64,000 bases of DNA from Paenibacillus sp. YYML68 (GTDB lineage: Bacteria > Bacillota > Bacilli > Paenibacillales > NBRC-103111), in NCBI RefSeq assembly GCF_027923405.1, contig NZ_BQYI01000001.1:2644501-2708500 (forward strand), given 5' to 3'. Position numbers and translations under genes: made by a program. Below, piece by piece: positions 8,658 to 17,367 of the stretch. How positions within the stretch are numbered: the first letter of the stretch is position 1; each line of letters opens with the position of its first letter. Below the pieces are notes generated by a model. It was given only the letters and a program-made list of their open reading frames with translations, made no database searches and had not been told where the DNA came from.

Positions 8658-10801
8658 GAAATCAGCTCCGATCGAGCCCCCTCATACCATAGCTCCAGCT
8701 CGTGCAGCGCACGGGTGCAGCCAACGTACAGCAGCCGAGCATCCCACATCGTCCGCTCATAGCTGGCAGCATCCGCATCGACGATCAGCACAGCATCGAA
8801 CTCGAGCCCCTTGGACAAGTAGACCGGCAGTACCGATACGCCGCCCTCGTAATGCTGCTGACCGGCGCTGATCCGGTGCACGTCCGGGCAGCCCGCTGCG
8901 GCCAGCGCCTCGTGCAGCATGCTGCTGCGCTCCTCCGTTCGCGTCAGCACAGCGAATGTCCCTTCGCCGCCGCGCTCTCGGAAGGTGCGGATGTGCGCGA
9001 TGAGCCGCTCGAGCAGCTCATGCTCTGCGACCTCATGTACCGCGACCTCGCGGCCGCTGCGAAATACAGGCACAGCCAGCGCGGGCGGCGGCTCGGGTGC
9101 GCGCTCCAGTACACCGTTCGCGAACTCGATAATTTCCATCGTGGAGCGGTAGCTGCGGTTCAGCGTGAAGAAGCCCCGCTCGTCCTCCGGAAATAGATGC
9201 AGCAGCTCCTCCCAGCGGTGTACACCCTGATACGCATGAATGCCCTGTGACAGATCGCCCAGTATCGTGAAGGAACCGTTCTTCGTATGCAGCTGCAGCA
9301 GCGCGACCTGGAACGGGGAGAAATCTTGCGCCTCGTCAATGACCGTATGATCGAAGCGATCGTCGCTGTGGATACTATAGAAGCGATGATGGATAAGCAG
9401 CATCGGCGCCAAGTCCTCGGGCTGTACCTTCTTCTTCTTGGCCAGCTTCAGACTGTCGGCGCGTACGGACTCAGATAGCAGCTCGCCGTCGTGCTTGTGC
9501 ACGGCTGTCTGCACGAAGTCAGGCAGCTTATCGTCTGGCAGCAGCAGCTCCTTGTAGAAGGTGAACGGCGTGTAAGGTGTCCACAGCTTGCCATATTCGC
9601 GCAAGGAAGCGGACACCTTCTTCTTATACTCCTTCCGCAGATGCACCTCCCACACCTTCTCCAGCTCCAGCTCGGACCATCGCTTGATGCGGGCGAGAAT
9701 GCGCTCGCGCCGCTTCATGACCGGCTCATGCTTATATTCGACGTCATACCACTGCTGGATGACCGCAGCGGGCAGCTTCTTGCCCGGCCAAGGCGAATAA
9801 TCCTTCTTCGGCACCGCTTGACGCTCATATTCGTCCAGGACGGCCTGCAGCAGCTCCATGAACGCAAGAGAGCCCTTCATGCGTCCCGGAGCGCTATCAT
9901 CGGCCATGGGCCGTGTCTTGCCAGTACGGAACCATAGCTCTAGTCGGTCCGCTGCAGCTGACAGCTCGATCTCGTCCTCTAGCAGCCCGAGCGCCCAATC
10001 AGCGAACGTCGTCTGCTGAATGTGACCAACCCCGAGCTCAGGCAGCACGCCCGATATATAATCGAGGAACATTCGGTTCGGTGCAAAAATAATCATGCGC
10101 TCTGCGTTCACCTGACCCCGATATTGATACAGCAGGAAGGCAAGCCGGTGAAGCGCAACCGTCGTCTTCCCGCTGCCTGCGACGCCTTGAATAACGAGCG
10201 CATCGTTCTTCGCTGAACGGATGATCGCATCCTGCTCTGCCTGAATCGTGGATACAATGTCGCGTAGCTTGTTATCCTTGTTCTCGCCGAGTCGGTACAG
10301 CAGGAACTCATCGGTAACCGCACCATCGGCTTGGCTCCGATCGAACGTATCGACGACACGCTGCAGCAGCTGCTTGCGGATGACGAGGTTACGCTTCAGA
10401 TAGACGAGTCCTTCGATCGTACCCTCGGGCGATTCGTAGCTGGTAGCCTCCGTGCCGCCTGTGAATGAGTAGAAGAGGCTGGCTACAGGAGCGCGCCAAT
10501 CGATGACGAGCAGGTCCGGCGACTCGGCCTTCTCGACGCCGAATTTGCCAATATAGAGCGGCGTCGGCGACGTCTTGCCGGACTCCTGAAAGTCCAAGCG
10601 ACCGAAGTACGGCTCTGACTTCGCGTGGGTTAAGGCATGGCGCTTGTTCTCACGGATCGATTCGAGCACTTGCTCGGACACATCATGTCCCGTGTAGCGA
10701 GGCGTTGCTTCCAGCCTCGCCAGCTGCTCGTCCATATCTTGAATCGTTCGGTTCAAGTAGTCCAGCTCCTGCTGGTAAGCTTGCTCTAAAGCGGTATCCA
10801 T
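8654..10801 (-). CDS. helD: HelD-like RNA polymerase recycling motor (UvrD/Rep-type ATPase)
   Basis: A 715-residue superfamily-1 helicase-like protein, close to the 774 residues of Bacillus subtilis HelD. The N-terminal 60 residues are a charged antiparallel coiled coil, as in HelD's channel-invading arm. Then come the characteristic IDWRAPVASLFY block, Walker A GVAGSGKTT at 206-214, the DEAQDF Walker B and a C-terminal UvrD-like motif region. HelD binds stalled or post-termination RNA polymerase and strips nucleic acid from it. The ATG at 10801 is preferred over upstream in-frame starts because GGGAGGA lies just before it and a strong promoter sits 75 bases upstream. The LysE remnant overlaps its stop codon. 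Confidence 0.85.
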   Translation of the reverse strand: MDTALEQAYQQELDYLNRTIQDMDEQLARLEATPRYTGHDVSEQVLESIRENKRHALTHAKSEPYFGRLDFQESGKTSPTPLYIGKFGVEKAESPDLLVIDWRAPVASLFYSFTGGTEATSYESPEGTIEGLVYLKRNLVIRKQLLQRVVDTFDRSQADGAVTDEFLLYRLGENKDNKLRDIVSTIQAEQDAIIRSAKNDALVIQGVAGSGKTTVALHRLAFLLYQYRGQVNAERMIIFAPNRMFLDYISGVLPELGVGHIQQTTFADWALGLLEDEIELSAAADRLELWFRTGKTRPMADDSAPGRMKGSLAFMELLQAVLDEYERQAVPKKDYSPWPGKKLPAAVIQQWYDVEYKHEPVMKRRERILARIKRWSELELEKVWEVHLRKEYKKKVSASLREYGKLWTPYTPFTFYKELLLPDDKLPDFVQTAVHKHDGELLSESVRADSLKLAKKKKVQPEDLAPMLLIHHRFYSIHSDDRFDHTVIDEAQDFSPFQVALLQLHTKNGSFTILGDLSQGIHAYQGVHRWEELLHLFPEDERGFFTLNRSYRSTMEIIEFANGVLERAPEPPPALAVPVFRSGREVAVHEVAEHELLERLIAHIRTFRERGGEGTFAVLTRTEERSSMLHEALAAAGCPDVHRISAGQQHYEGGVSVLPVYLSKGLEFDAVLIVDADAASYERTMWDARLLYVGCTRALHELELWYEGARSELIS

Positions 10802-10874
10802 CGATCGTTCCTCCCAACAGATGCATCGTCCTAGCGATGTGATGCAAATTCCAGATGATGACAATAAGGTGAAA

Positions 10875-10903
10875 ATTATAACATAGTGCTGAACAAGTGA
10901 CAA
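10875..10903 (-). promoter_or_regulatory. Sigma-A promoter of helD
   Basis: On the minus strand TTGTCA (complement of 10898-10903) and TATAAT (complement of 10875-10880) are separated by exactly 17 bases. The -10 also has an upstream TG (TGTTATAAT). This is one of the best promoters in the window and lies about 75 bases before the helD start. Confidence 0.75.
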
Positions 10904-10929
10904 TACACGGCTCCATGGCTCATTAGACG

Positions 10930-10968
10930 AAAAAAAACCGCAAGCCGCTCGTACGAACGGCCTGCGGT
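10930..10968 (-). terminator. Rho-independent terminator
   Basis: On the minus strand an 11-base stem, ACCGCAGGCCG with CGGCTTGCGGT (one mismatch), is followed by eight T. It terminates the small minus-strand gene whose stop is at 11002 and separates it from the helD promoter. Confidence 0.85.
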
Positions 10969-11001
10969 CACATATAGGGGCAATTGCGGCTGCGATGCTC
11001 G

Positions 11002-11148
11002 TTAGTTGCCCTTCAAGTGCTGCTTATGCGGCAGCTTCTTCTCCGGATGACCGTCGCCATGCAGCTTACGGTTGTGCTCATCCTTCTGCTGGGTGTCATG
11101 GAGCTTGTCTACGAATTGCTCGGTGGTGCCCTTCAAATCGTCTCTCAT
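11002..11148 (-). CDS. Small hydrophilic protein (48 aa), unknown function
   Basis: Encodes 48 residues, very rich in Lys, His, Asp and Gln with no cysteine or membrane segment (begins MRDDLKGTTEQF, ends HKQHLKGN). The start at 11148 is chosen because GGGAGGGA lies eight bases upstream; an ATG two codons earlier is too close to it. A strong terminator follows, so this is a real transcription unit. The composition resembles small spore or stress proteins of Bacillales, but I cannot place it in a named family. Confidence 0.65.
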   Translation of the reverse strand: MRDDLKGTTEQFVDKLHDTQQKDEHNRKLHGDGHPEKKLPHKQHLKGN

Positions 11149-11215
11149 CGCCATTCCCTCCCTTCGTGCAACAGTTAGTATGCCCGAGGGAGCGGGCACG
11201 ATTCTTTGAATTCGA

Positions 11216-11566
11216 TCAAGCCTTCCACTTCATAATGATGTAACCCGCCACGACGACTGCAAGCCCGGTGTACGTGCGCCACGTCGGGATCTCCTTCAGG
11301 AAGATGTAGCCCATCAGCACGCAGATGAAAATTTCGATGCCCTTGGCAATGCTGAGTGAGAAGGTGAGATTGTTCGTGGACTTGTAGCTGAGCTTGACGC
11401 CGTAGCCGACCATGACATTCGCAACGAAGAAGAGGGGCACCAGCTTCAGCTGGTACCAGAGTGTTGGCCATAGCGCTGGATCGATGTGCTTGCTCTGGTA
11501 GGAGAAGATGCTGTTGATGATGAGCAGGCCTGCTAACAGCAGGCCCATTCCATATAGCAGTAGCAT
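11216..11566 (-). CDS. EamA/SMR-like small membrane protein
   Basis: A 116-residue protein with four hydrophobic segments. The last two (FSLSIAKGIEIFICVLMG and LAVVVAGYIIM) flank the loop FLKEIPTWRTYTG, which closely resembles the C-terminal half-repeat of EamA/DMT transporters and SMR proteins. The size is that of an SMR subunit, which works as a dimer to export cationic compounds. The substrate is unknown and the usual SMR glutamate in helix 1 is not obvious, so a permease of unknown role is a fair description. AAGGAG about ten bases before the ATG at 11566 supports the start; upstream in-frame codons lack such a site. Confidence 0.65.
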   Translation of the reverse strand: MLLLYGMGLLLAGLLIINSIFSYQSKHIDPALWPTLWYQLKLVPLFFVANVMVGYGVKLSYKSTNNLTFSLSIAKGIEIFICVLMGYIFLKEIPTWRTYTGLAVVVAGYIIMKWKA

Positions 11567-11680
11567 AGGCTGCGTACTCCTTATCGAGTTGAGATAGGGT
11601 GGAACAGGAGTAATGTTTCCTGTACGCAACAATTTTAACCGTATGAAGATTCGACAGTCTGTCTAGTACAGGATGCACCC

Positions 11681-11738
11681 AAAAAACGGCATTCGCCTCT
11701 CGCGCCAGCCAGAGGCTGTAACGATCGACGAATGCCGC
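11681..11738 (-). terminator. Terminator of the metal-binding lipoprotein gene
   Basis: On the minus strand a CGGCATTCG stem pairs with CGAATGCCG around a second internal stem (GCCTCT/AGAGGC) and is followed by six T (complement of 11681-11686). It lies about 35 bases after the lipoprotein stop. Confidence 0.8.
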
Positions 11739-11771
11739 TGCATAAAAATAGGAAATCAGTTCAATGGCAGC

Positions 11772-12740
11772 TTACTTCAAAGCTTCTACTATTGTATGCA
11801 CGTTATGCTTCACCATGCCGATGTAGGTGCCTTCTGGCGTACCTTCTTCACCCATTGCGTCGGAGAACAGCTCGCCGCCAACCTTGATCTCATGGCCCTT
11901 CTGCTTCGCACCTTCAATGACGGCATCGATTGCCTTGCGTGATACGCTCGACTCGATGAATACAGCCTTGATCTTGTTCTCCACGAGGAAGTCGCGCAGG
12001 TCGGTAACATCCTTCGTTCCAGCCTCGGAAGCGGTGCTGATGCCTTGCAGACCCATCACCTTAATATCGTAGGCTTCGCCGAAATAGCCGAACGCATCAT
12101 GTGCGGTAATGAGCACGCGGCTCTGCTGTGGAATGGTGGCGATCTGCTGCTTCACTTCGGTATGGAGCTTGTCGAGCTCCTTCAAATAATGGTCGGCATT
12201 CATCTTGTATGACTCAGCATTCTTCGCATCGGCCTTCATCAGCGTATCGCGGATGACCTCAGTTGCGCTCATCCAGTATTGCACGTTGAACCAGATGTGC
12301 GGGTCGTGCTCGGTGCCTTCTACCGGATCGCCTGCAAGCAGCTTGCCTTGCTCCAGCTTGCTCGTAACGGCGACAGTCGGCTTCTCCTTGGCGATGCGCT
12401 CGAAGATGTCGAGCATCTTGCCCTCAAGATGCAGACCGTTATAGAAGATGACATCGGCCTTATCCAGCTTCGCGAGGTCGCCTTGGGAAGCCTTATACAT
12501 GTGCGGATCGACGCCAGCCTGCATTAACCCTTCAACTTGCACATGCTCGCCGCCGACCTGCTTGACGACATCTGTAATCATGCCGATCGTCGTCGTGACC
12601 TTCAGCTTGCCCTCAGCGCCTTGGAATGCTGCGCCAGAGCCGCACGCGCTAATGGCGAGCACGAGGGCCATGCAGGTGAGCATCAGCGTCCAGCGGTGCA
12701 TCGTGGACTTCATTCTTTTCGTTCGAGCAGAAATCAACAT
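11772..12740 (-). CDS. Zn/Mn-binding ABC transporter lipoprotein (ZnuA/MntA family)
   Basis: A 322-residue cluster A-I metal-binding protein. It has a lipoprotein signal peptide (MHRWTLML... with lipobox AISAC), then the family's metal ligands: His in DPHMY, His in DPHIWFN, His in AHDAFGYF and an acidic ligand near the end. The His-rich loop that marks many zinc-specific ZnuA proteins is absent, so manganese or zinc are both possible. No ATPase or permease gene adjoins it, which is unusual: this looks like an orphan binding protein. The start at 12740 has GGAGGAGAG seven bases upstream. A palindrome-like TGCCTTAAG about 75 bases upstream recalls MntR sites but is not decisive. It is anchored on the outer face of the membrane. 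Confidence 0.88.
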   Translation of the reverse strand: MLISARTKRMKSTMHRWTLMLTCMALVLAISACGSGAAFQGAEGKLKVTTTIGMITDVVKQVGGEHVQVEGLMQAGVDPHMYKASQGDLAKLDKADVIFYNGLHLEGKMLDIFERIAKEKPTVAVTSKLEQGKLLAGDPVEGTEHDPHIWFNVQYWMSATEVIRDTLMKADAKNAESYKMNADHYLKELDKLHTEVKQQIATIPQQSRVLITAHDAFGYFGEAYDIKVMGLQGISTASEAGTKDVTDLRDFLVENKIKAVFIESSVSRKAIDAVIEGAKQKGHEIKVGGELFSDAMGEEGTPEGTYIGMVKHNVHTIVEALK

Positions 12741-12934
12741 CCGTTTTCTCTCCTCCCATTTCCATTGCGCAATTGTTTTGTCCTTGTGCAACATTCGGCT
12801 CAAAAAAAATATGCCTTAAGTAGTCTGCTTCTGTACAGGTGCCTAGCGTTACTTTATTATCCTACTACAAAATAATTGCTTGTACAACACTATTTTTACT
12901 TGGGGCAAAAAAATAAACATAAATTAACAACTGC

Positions 12935-13672
12935 TTATCCGTCGAAGCAGACAAGCAGTATCAGCATAAGCAGCAGTCCGATAATAAAGGAGAAGGTCGC
13001 TGCCCGCTCATGACCGTGACCGTGCGTCTCTGGAATAAGCTCCTTGTACACGATGAACAGCATTGCTCCTGCGGCGAAGGACAGACCATAAGGGACAAGG
13101 TGCGAAGAGAGCGCGCTCAAGTACCAGCCGCTTAAGCTCGCGGCCAGCTCGATCGTGCCAGTCAGGAAGGCGATGGCGATCGCATGTCGTCTGAGTATGC
13201 GTTGGTTGACGAGGAACAGGGCGATCAGCAGTCCTTCGGGCGCATTCTGTAATCCAATCGACAGGGCGACAGTCGTCCCGAGACTCTCCTCCTGACTTGC
13301 GTAGCTGACTCCGACGGACAGTCCCTCCGGAATGTTGTGCAGCGCCATCGCTGCGAGCAGCATAATCGACTTCGCATTGAGTCCGGTATCGAGACGCGAA
13401 TGAACAGGATCGGTGTGCGGCAAGTAATCCTCCAGCAGACTAAGCACGAGCGCGCCGAGCAGGAGGCCAGTGCTGAGCACGAACAGATTCCCGAGCTTCA
13501 GGGCAGACGGAATGAGGCCGAAGGTGGTAGCTGCGACCATGACGCCCGCGGTAAGCGCAAGCAGTACGTCCATGCGGCGATGGGATACTTTATTGAGGAA
13601 GATGACGGGAATTGCGCCAAGTCCGGTCGACAGTGCGGATAAGCCTCCGCCGATCAGCATATCGTTAAGCAT
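12935..13672 (-). CDS. ZIP-family divalent metal transporter
   Basis: A 245-residue protein with about eight membrane helices. The two binuclear metal-site motifs of ZIP proteins are visible: HNIPEG in the fourth helix (AMALHNIPEGLSVGV) and QNAPEG in the fifth. A His-rich loop (ETHGHGHE) precedes the last helix. Bacterial ZIP (ZupT/GufA type) proteins import zinc and other divalent metals, though some may move them outward. It is upstream of the metal-binding lipoprotein on the same strand with about 190 bases between, so separate transcription is likely. GGAGG eight bases before the ATG supports the start. Confidence 0.9.
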   Translation of the reverse strand: MLNDMLIGGGLSALSTGLGAIPVIFLNKVSHRRMDVLLALTAGVMVAATTFGLIPSALKLGNLFVLSTGLLLGALVLSLLEDYLPHTDPVHSRLDTGLNAKSIMLLAAMALHNIPEGLSVGVSYASQEESLGTTVALSIGLQNAPEGLLIALFLVNQRILRRHAIAIAFLTGTIELAASLSGWYLSALSSHLVPYGLSFAAGAMLFIVYKELIPETHGHGHERAATFSFIIGLLLMLILLVCFDG

Positions 13673-13804
13673 GGGATAGCCTCCGCTGTTAGGATAGATA
13701 GACTGGACTCAACTCAGTAGCTGAACGTTATCATGATTCATCCGTATACGTGCTAGGCGCCAGGGATGATCGTTCAATTATGTATATGTGCTGCTTGTCT
13801 CTTC

Positions 13805-13834
13805 ATGACTGGAAGTTAAATCGTAATATATACT
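13805..13834 (+). promoter_or_regulatory. Promoter of the nik/cnt-like operon
   Basis: ATGACT at 13805-13810 and TATACT at 13829-13834 with an 18-base spacer form a moderate sigma-A promoter. The -10 overlaps the first Zur-like box, as expected for a repressed promoter. Confidence 0.45.
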
Positions 13835-13835
13835 A
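13821..13835 (+). promoter_or_regulatory. Zur-like box 1
   Basis: TCGTAATATATACTA carries a perfect left half (TCGTAAT) of the Bacillus Zur consensus TCGTAATnATTACGA; the right half is weak (4 of 7). It overlaps the -10 of the proposed promoter. A Zur protein is encoded at 39118-39606. Confidence 0.45.
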
Positions 13836-13874
13836 TTTACAACAATCGGAAGATGGGGTAAACTAACATTCAAA

Positions 13875-13889
13875 TCGTAATCGTTACAC
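13875..13889 (+). promoter_or_regulatory. Zur-like box 2
   Basis: TCGTAATCGTTACAC matches TCGTAATnATTACGA at 11 of 14 informative positions, with a perfect left half and TTAC on the right. It lies 36 bases before the operon's first start codon and 54 bases after box 1, a position that would block transcription. Confidence 0.6.
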
Positions 13890-13924
13890 CTATTATTGAG
13901 CGAAGTAGAAGGGATGAAGATCAC

Positions 13925-15514
13925 TTGAACACGTTGTTACAATCTATAACTCGCCCGCTGCGGCGAATGAAGCTTATTCCGGTTATGATGCTCGGCTTGT
14001 CAGCCGCTATCGCGATCTCAGGATGCAGCAGTACGCCAGGAGCTTCGACAGCGCCTCAAGAGTCGGCTGCACCGAAGAAGCTGACATTGTTGCACCACTT
14101 CAAGAGTGGGAGCCTTGATCCGCATAACGATTGGACGCCGGTGAGAGCGGGCGTAACAGAGACGCTGATGCGACTAGATGCAGAGCTTCGCATCCAGCCT
14201 TGGCTCGCGGAGAAATGGGAATCCGTCGACGAGCGGACGTGGCGCTTCACGCTGCGCGAAGGCGTTACGTTCCACGATGGAACGAAGCTCGATGCAGCAG
14301 CAGCGAAGGCATCGCTAGAGCGCGGTGCTGCCGTCAGCAAGGCGATTGCTAGCTCGCTCAAGATCGCTTCTATGGAAGCGAGCGGTCAGACGTTGACAAT
14401 CGTGACGACGGAGCCGCATCCGGGCTTGCTGTCGGAGCTTGTGAACCCGTACTCCTCGATCATTAGCGTTGAGGCGGAGAAGAAGGCTGGACGCGAGGCG
14501 TTCAACTTGGCCCCAGTCGGTACAGGTCCGTTCAAGGTGAAGTCGTTCAAGCCGAATATTGAGGTTCAGCTGGAGCGCAACGATACATATTGGGATGGTA
14601 AGGCCAAGCTTCAGGAGGTGACGTACCGCTTCAATGAAGATGGCAATGTGCGGGCATTAGCGCTGCAAGCGAAGGAGGCGGATATCGCCACTCAGCTGCC
14701 TGCAGAGACAGTCGATACCATTAAGGGCAATTCGGCGCTCGAGGTGCACTCTGTACCTAGTCTGCGCGTCCACTTCGTGCTGTACAACCAGAAGAAGCCG
14801 CATTTACAGGATATAAGGGTACGTAAGGCGCTAGACCTGCTGTTGAATCGTGAGAGCGTCGCGAAGGACGTGATGCTCGGCCATGCTACGCCTGCGAACG
14901 GACCCTTCAACACGAGACTGCCGTTCGCGAGCCAGGAGAAGGTACAGCCTCTCGATATCGAGAAGGCGAAGCAGCTGCTGGTGGAGGCGGGCTACACGCC
15001 GGGTACGGATGGCAAGCTGGCGAAGGACGGCAAGCCGCTCACGCTGGAGCTGATTACGTATAAGGCGCGTCCTGAGCTGCCGCTGATTGCTCAGCTGCTG
15101 CAATCCGACGCTGCGAAGGCAGGCGTAACGATTCAGATTAAGACGGTAGAGAATGCCGACGTTCACTTGCGAGAGAACAAGGAATGGGATCTGGCTACTT
15201 ACTCGAACTTGACTGCACCGCGCGGAGATGGAGCCTACTTCCTGAATACAGCGATGATGCCGGGCGGCTCGCTTAATGCGGGTAGCATTAACAGCGAGAA
15301 GCTGAGCGAAATCGTCGGTCGACTGAACCGCGCCAGCGCTCCGGACGAACGAATCGGACTGACACGTGAAGCGACAGCCGTCATTCATGAAGAGACTCCG
15401 CATTCGTATGCCGTGTTCCCGAATCTGATCGTCGGTACGAACAAGCGGGTCGTCGACTGGAAGCCAGGAGCGGAGGAGTACTATATCATTACGAAGCAAA
15501 TGGATGTGAAGTAA
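13925..15514 (+). CDS. Nickel/opine-metallophore-type ABC transporter binding lipoprotein (NikA/CntA-like)
   Basis: A 529-residue SBP family 5 protein (peptide/nickel class). It has an N-terminal lipoprotein signal with lipobox ISGC at about residue 34, the family signature region (LAEKWESVDERTWRFTLR, then GVTFHDGTK) and the C-terminal half typical of NikA/DppA. The block HNDWTPVRAGVTETL resembles the NikA/CntA branch, whose ligands are metal complexes including staphylopine-like opines. It heads a five-gene operon with two permeases and two ATPases. The two upstream Zur-like boxes suggest the cargo is a zinc (or mixed metal) complex. Peptide or free nickel cargo is not excluded. The TTG start is weakly supported: GAAGGG lies about 13 bases away, and ATG at 13967 is an alternative. 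Confidence 0.82.
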   Translation: MNTLLQSITRPLRRMKLIPVMMLGLSAAIAISGCSSTPGASTAPQESAAPKKLTLLHHFKSGSLDPHNDWTPVRAGVTETLMRLDAELRIQPWLAEKWESVDERTWRFTLREGVTFHDGTKLDAAAAKASLERGAAVSKAIASSLKIASMEASGQTLTIVTTEPHPGLLSELVNPYSSIISVEAEKKAGREAFNLAPVGTGPFKVKSFKPNIEVQLERNDTYWDGKAKLQEVTYRFNEDGNVRALALQAKEADIATQLPAETVDTIKGNSALEVHSVPSLRVHFVLYNQKKPHLQDIRVRKALDLLLNRESVAKDVMLGHATPANGPFNTRLPFASQEKVQPLDIEKAKQLLVEAGYTPGTDGKLAKDGKPLTLELITYKARPELPLIAQLLQSDAAKAGVTIQIKTVENADVHLRENKEWDLATYSNLTAPRGDGAYFLNTAMMPGGSLNAGSINSEKLSEIVGRLNRASAPDERIGLTREATAVIHEETPHSYAVFPNLIVGTNKRVVDWKPGAEEYYIITKQMDVK

Positions 15515-15515
15515 C

Positions 15516-16460
15516 GTGTTGAAGCTAATCGGCTCGCGCATGCTGCAGCTGGTCTATGTGCTCGCACTCTTATCGATCGTGACGTTCGCGCTCATGAAGC
15601 TGGCACCGGGAGACCCGGTGCTCAGCATGCTTCGGGTCGACGAGGTGACGGTAACGGAGGCCGATGAGGCTGCGCTCCGCGAGGAGCTCGGCCTGGATCG
15701 GCCCCTTGTGCTGCAATACGCCGAATGGGTGTGGCGGCTCGTCCAGCTCGATCTGGGCGATTCTTATTTCAAAGGCAAGCCGGTGCTTGAAGTGCTCGCC
15801 GAGCGACTGCCGGCCACATTACAGCTGACGGCAGGCTCACTGCTCGTCATGCTTGCAACTGCACTGCCACTCGGAGCGCTGTCCGCCGCATACGCCGGAC
15901 GACTGCCAGATCATCTGAGCCGCATCTTGGCGCTAATTGGCTCGTCGATGCCGACGTTCTGGGTCGGACTGCTCTTCATCTATTTATTCGGCTATAAGCT
16001 GTCGTGGCTGCCGACGATGGGGATGGGAACGCCTCAGCACTTGATCTTGCCCTGCTTGACGTTCGGACTTGGACTTGCGACGATCTATGCACGCTTGCTG
16101 CGGGCAGGACTGCTTGAGGTGCTGTCTCAGGAGTATATTCGAGCGGCCCGGGCGCGTGGTCTGTCGGAATGGCGCGTGATGACCCGTTATGCGATGCGGG
16201 CGGCGCTTGCCCCGGTGCTGACGATCTTCGGCATGAGCATCGGCAGTCTGCTGGCAGGCTCGGTCGTCGTCGAGACATTGTTCTCATGGCCGGGCATCGG
16301 GAACATGGCGGTGGAGGCGATCTTCCATCGGGATTATCCATTGATTCAAGGCTATGTGCTGCTGACCGGTATGTTCGTCGTCGTCGTGAATCTTGCCGTC
16401 GATCTGCTATATGGTCTCTTGGACCCGCGTGTTCGGCATGCAAGGGGGGAGCTGCAATGA
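15516..16460 (+). CDS. ABC transporter permease (NikB/DppB-like)
   Basis: A 314-residue inner-membrane permease with six predicted helices. It starts with the DppB-type N-terminal helix, then a periplasmic loop (APGDPVLSM), and carries the cytoplasmic EAA loop that docks the ATPases (YIRAARARGLSEWRVM). This is the standard architecture of the first permease in peptide/nickel importers. The GTG start lies one base after the binding-protein stop, and its own stop overlaps the next gene's ATG, showing tight translational coupling. Confidence 0.9.
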   Translation: MLKLIGSRMLQLVYVLALLSIVTFALMKLAPGDPVLSMLRVDEVTVTEADEAALREELGLDRPLVLQYAEWVWRLVQLDLGDSYFKGKPVLEVLAERLPATLQLTAGSLLVMLATALPLGALSAAYAGRLPDHLSRILALIGSSMPTFWVGLLFIYLFGYKLSWLPTMGMGTPQHLILPCLTFGLGLATIYARLLRAGLLEVLSQEYIRAARARGLSEWRVMTRYAMRAALAPVLTIFGMSIGSLLAGSVVVETLFSWPGIGNMAVEAIFHRDYPLIQGYVLLTGMFVVVVNLAVDLLYGLLDPRVRHARGELQ

Positions 16461-17341
16461 GAACGGACCAATCAATAGAAGGGGCTGTGGTTGCGGCCCC
16501 GAATGATCGCTGGATCGTAAGAATGCTTCGACGTATATTCGGGCAAAAGCTGCTGAGCATCGGCCTCGTGCTGCTTGTACTCGTTGCTCTGTTCGCGCTC
16601 GTTGCTCCGCTCGCGGTGCAGAACGACCCGTACACGGTCCATATGGCCGATCGGTTGAAGCCGCCGAGCTGGACGTATCCGCTAGGCACCGACTCGATGG
16701 GCAGGTGCATGCTTACTAGACTCGCCTATGGCGCCCAGTCGACGCTAGGCGTTGCAGCGCTGGCGGTCGCGATTGTATGTCTTGTTGGCGTGCCTGTTGG
16801 CCTTCTAGCGGGATACGCTCGCGGGCGGATCGATGCGATCTTTATGCGGCTGGCGGACGGTGTGGGAGCGCTGCCTGAATTTCTATGGGCGATTGCGATT
16901 GCGGGCTTCCTCGGACCGAGTCTGTTTCACCTGCTGATCGCTATTATTATTGTAAACTGGATTAGCTATGCACGCGTTGTGCGAGGCATCGTGCTGAGCG
17001 AGCGCGAAAAGGAATATGTGCTGGCTGCCCGTGCGGCAGGTGCGGGAGGGGCGACGATCATTCGTCGTCATCTGCTCCCTCAGGTCGTGTCTCCGGTCGT
17101 GGTGATGGCGGCGCTCGACGTAGGGTCAACGATCTTGATTATATCCTCGATGTCTTATCTCGGTCTTGGGGCACAGCCGCCGATTCCGGAATGGGGCGCG
17201 ATGCTGAATGATGGACGTCCGTACTTCCAGTCGGCGGCTCAGCTGATGATTATACCAGGTGTAGCGATTATGACGGTCGTCATCGCCTTCCAGCTCACAG
17301 CAGAAGGGCTGCGGGATCGCTGGGATGTACGAGGTAAATGA
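16457..17341 (+). CDS. ABC transporter permease (NikC/DppC-like)
   Basis: A 294-residue second permease. After a 30-residue cytosolic tail comes a first helix, a periplasmic block ending in the DppC signature PLGTDSMGRCMLTRLAYG, and an EAA loop (YVLAARAAGAGGATIIRRH). The ATG at 16457 overlaps the preceding TGA (ATGA) and follows AAGGGGGGA. A longer in-frame reading begins at 16169 inside the previous gene and is not used. Both permeases together should form the translocation channel of this importer. Confidence 0.9.
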   Translation: MRTDQSIEGAVVAAPNDRWIVRMLRRIFGQKLLSIGLVLLVLVALFALVAPLAVQNDPYTVHMADRLKPPSWTYPLGTDSMGRCMLTRLAYGAQSTLGVAALAVAIVCLVGVPVGLLAGYARGRIDAIFMRLADGVGALPEFLWAIAIAGFLGPSLFHLLIAIIIVNWISYARVVRGIVLSEREKEYVLAARAAGAGGATIIRRHLLPQVVSPVVVMAALDVGSTILIISSMSYLGLGAQPPIPEWGAMLNDGRPYFQSAAQLMIIPGVAIMTVVIAFQLTAEGLRDRWDVRGK

Positions 17342-17367
17342 GTAGTGGGGGAATAGGAGGGGCATGG

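Noticed and set aside
16169..16456. Upstream extension of the second permease gene
   Set aside because: It overlaps the first permease for nearly 300 bases in another frame; the ATGA overlap at 16457 with AAGGGGGGA gives a normal NikC-like N-terminus.
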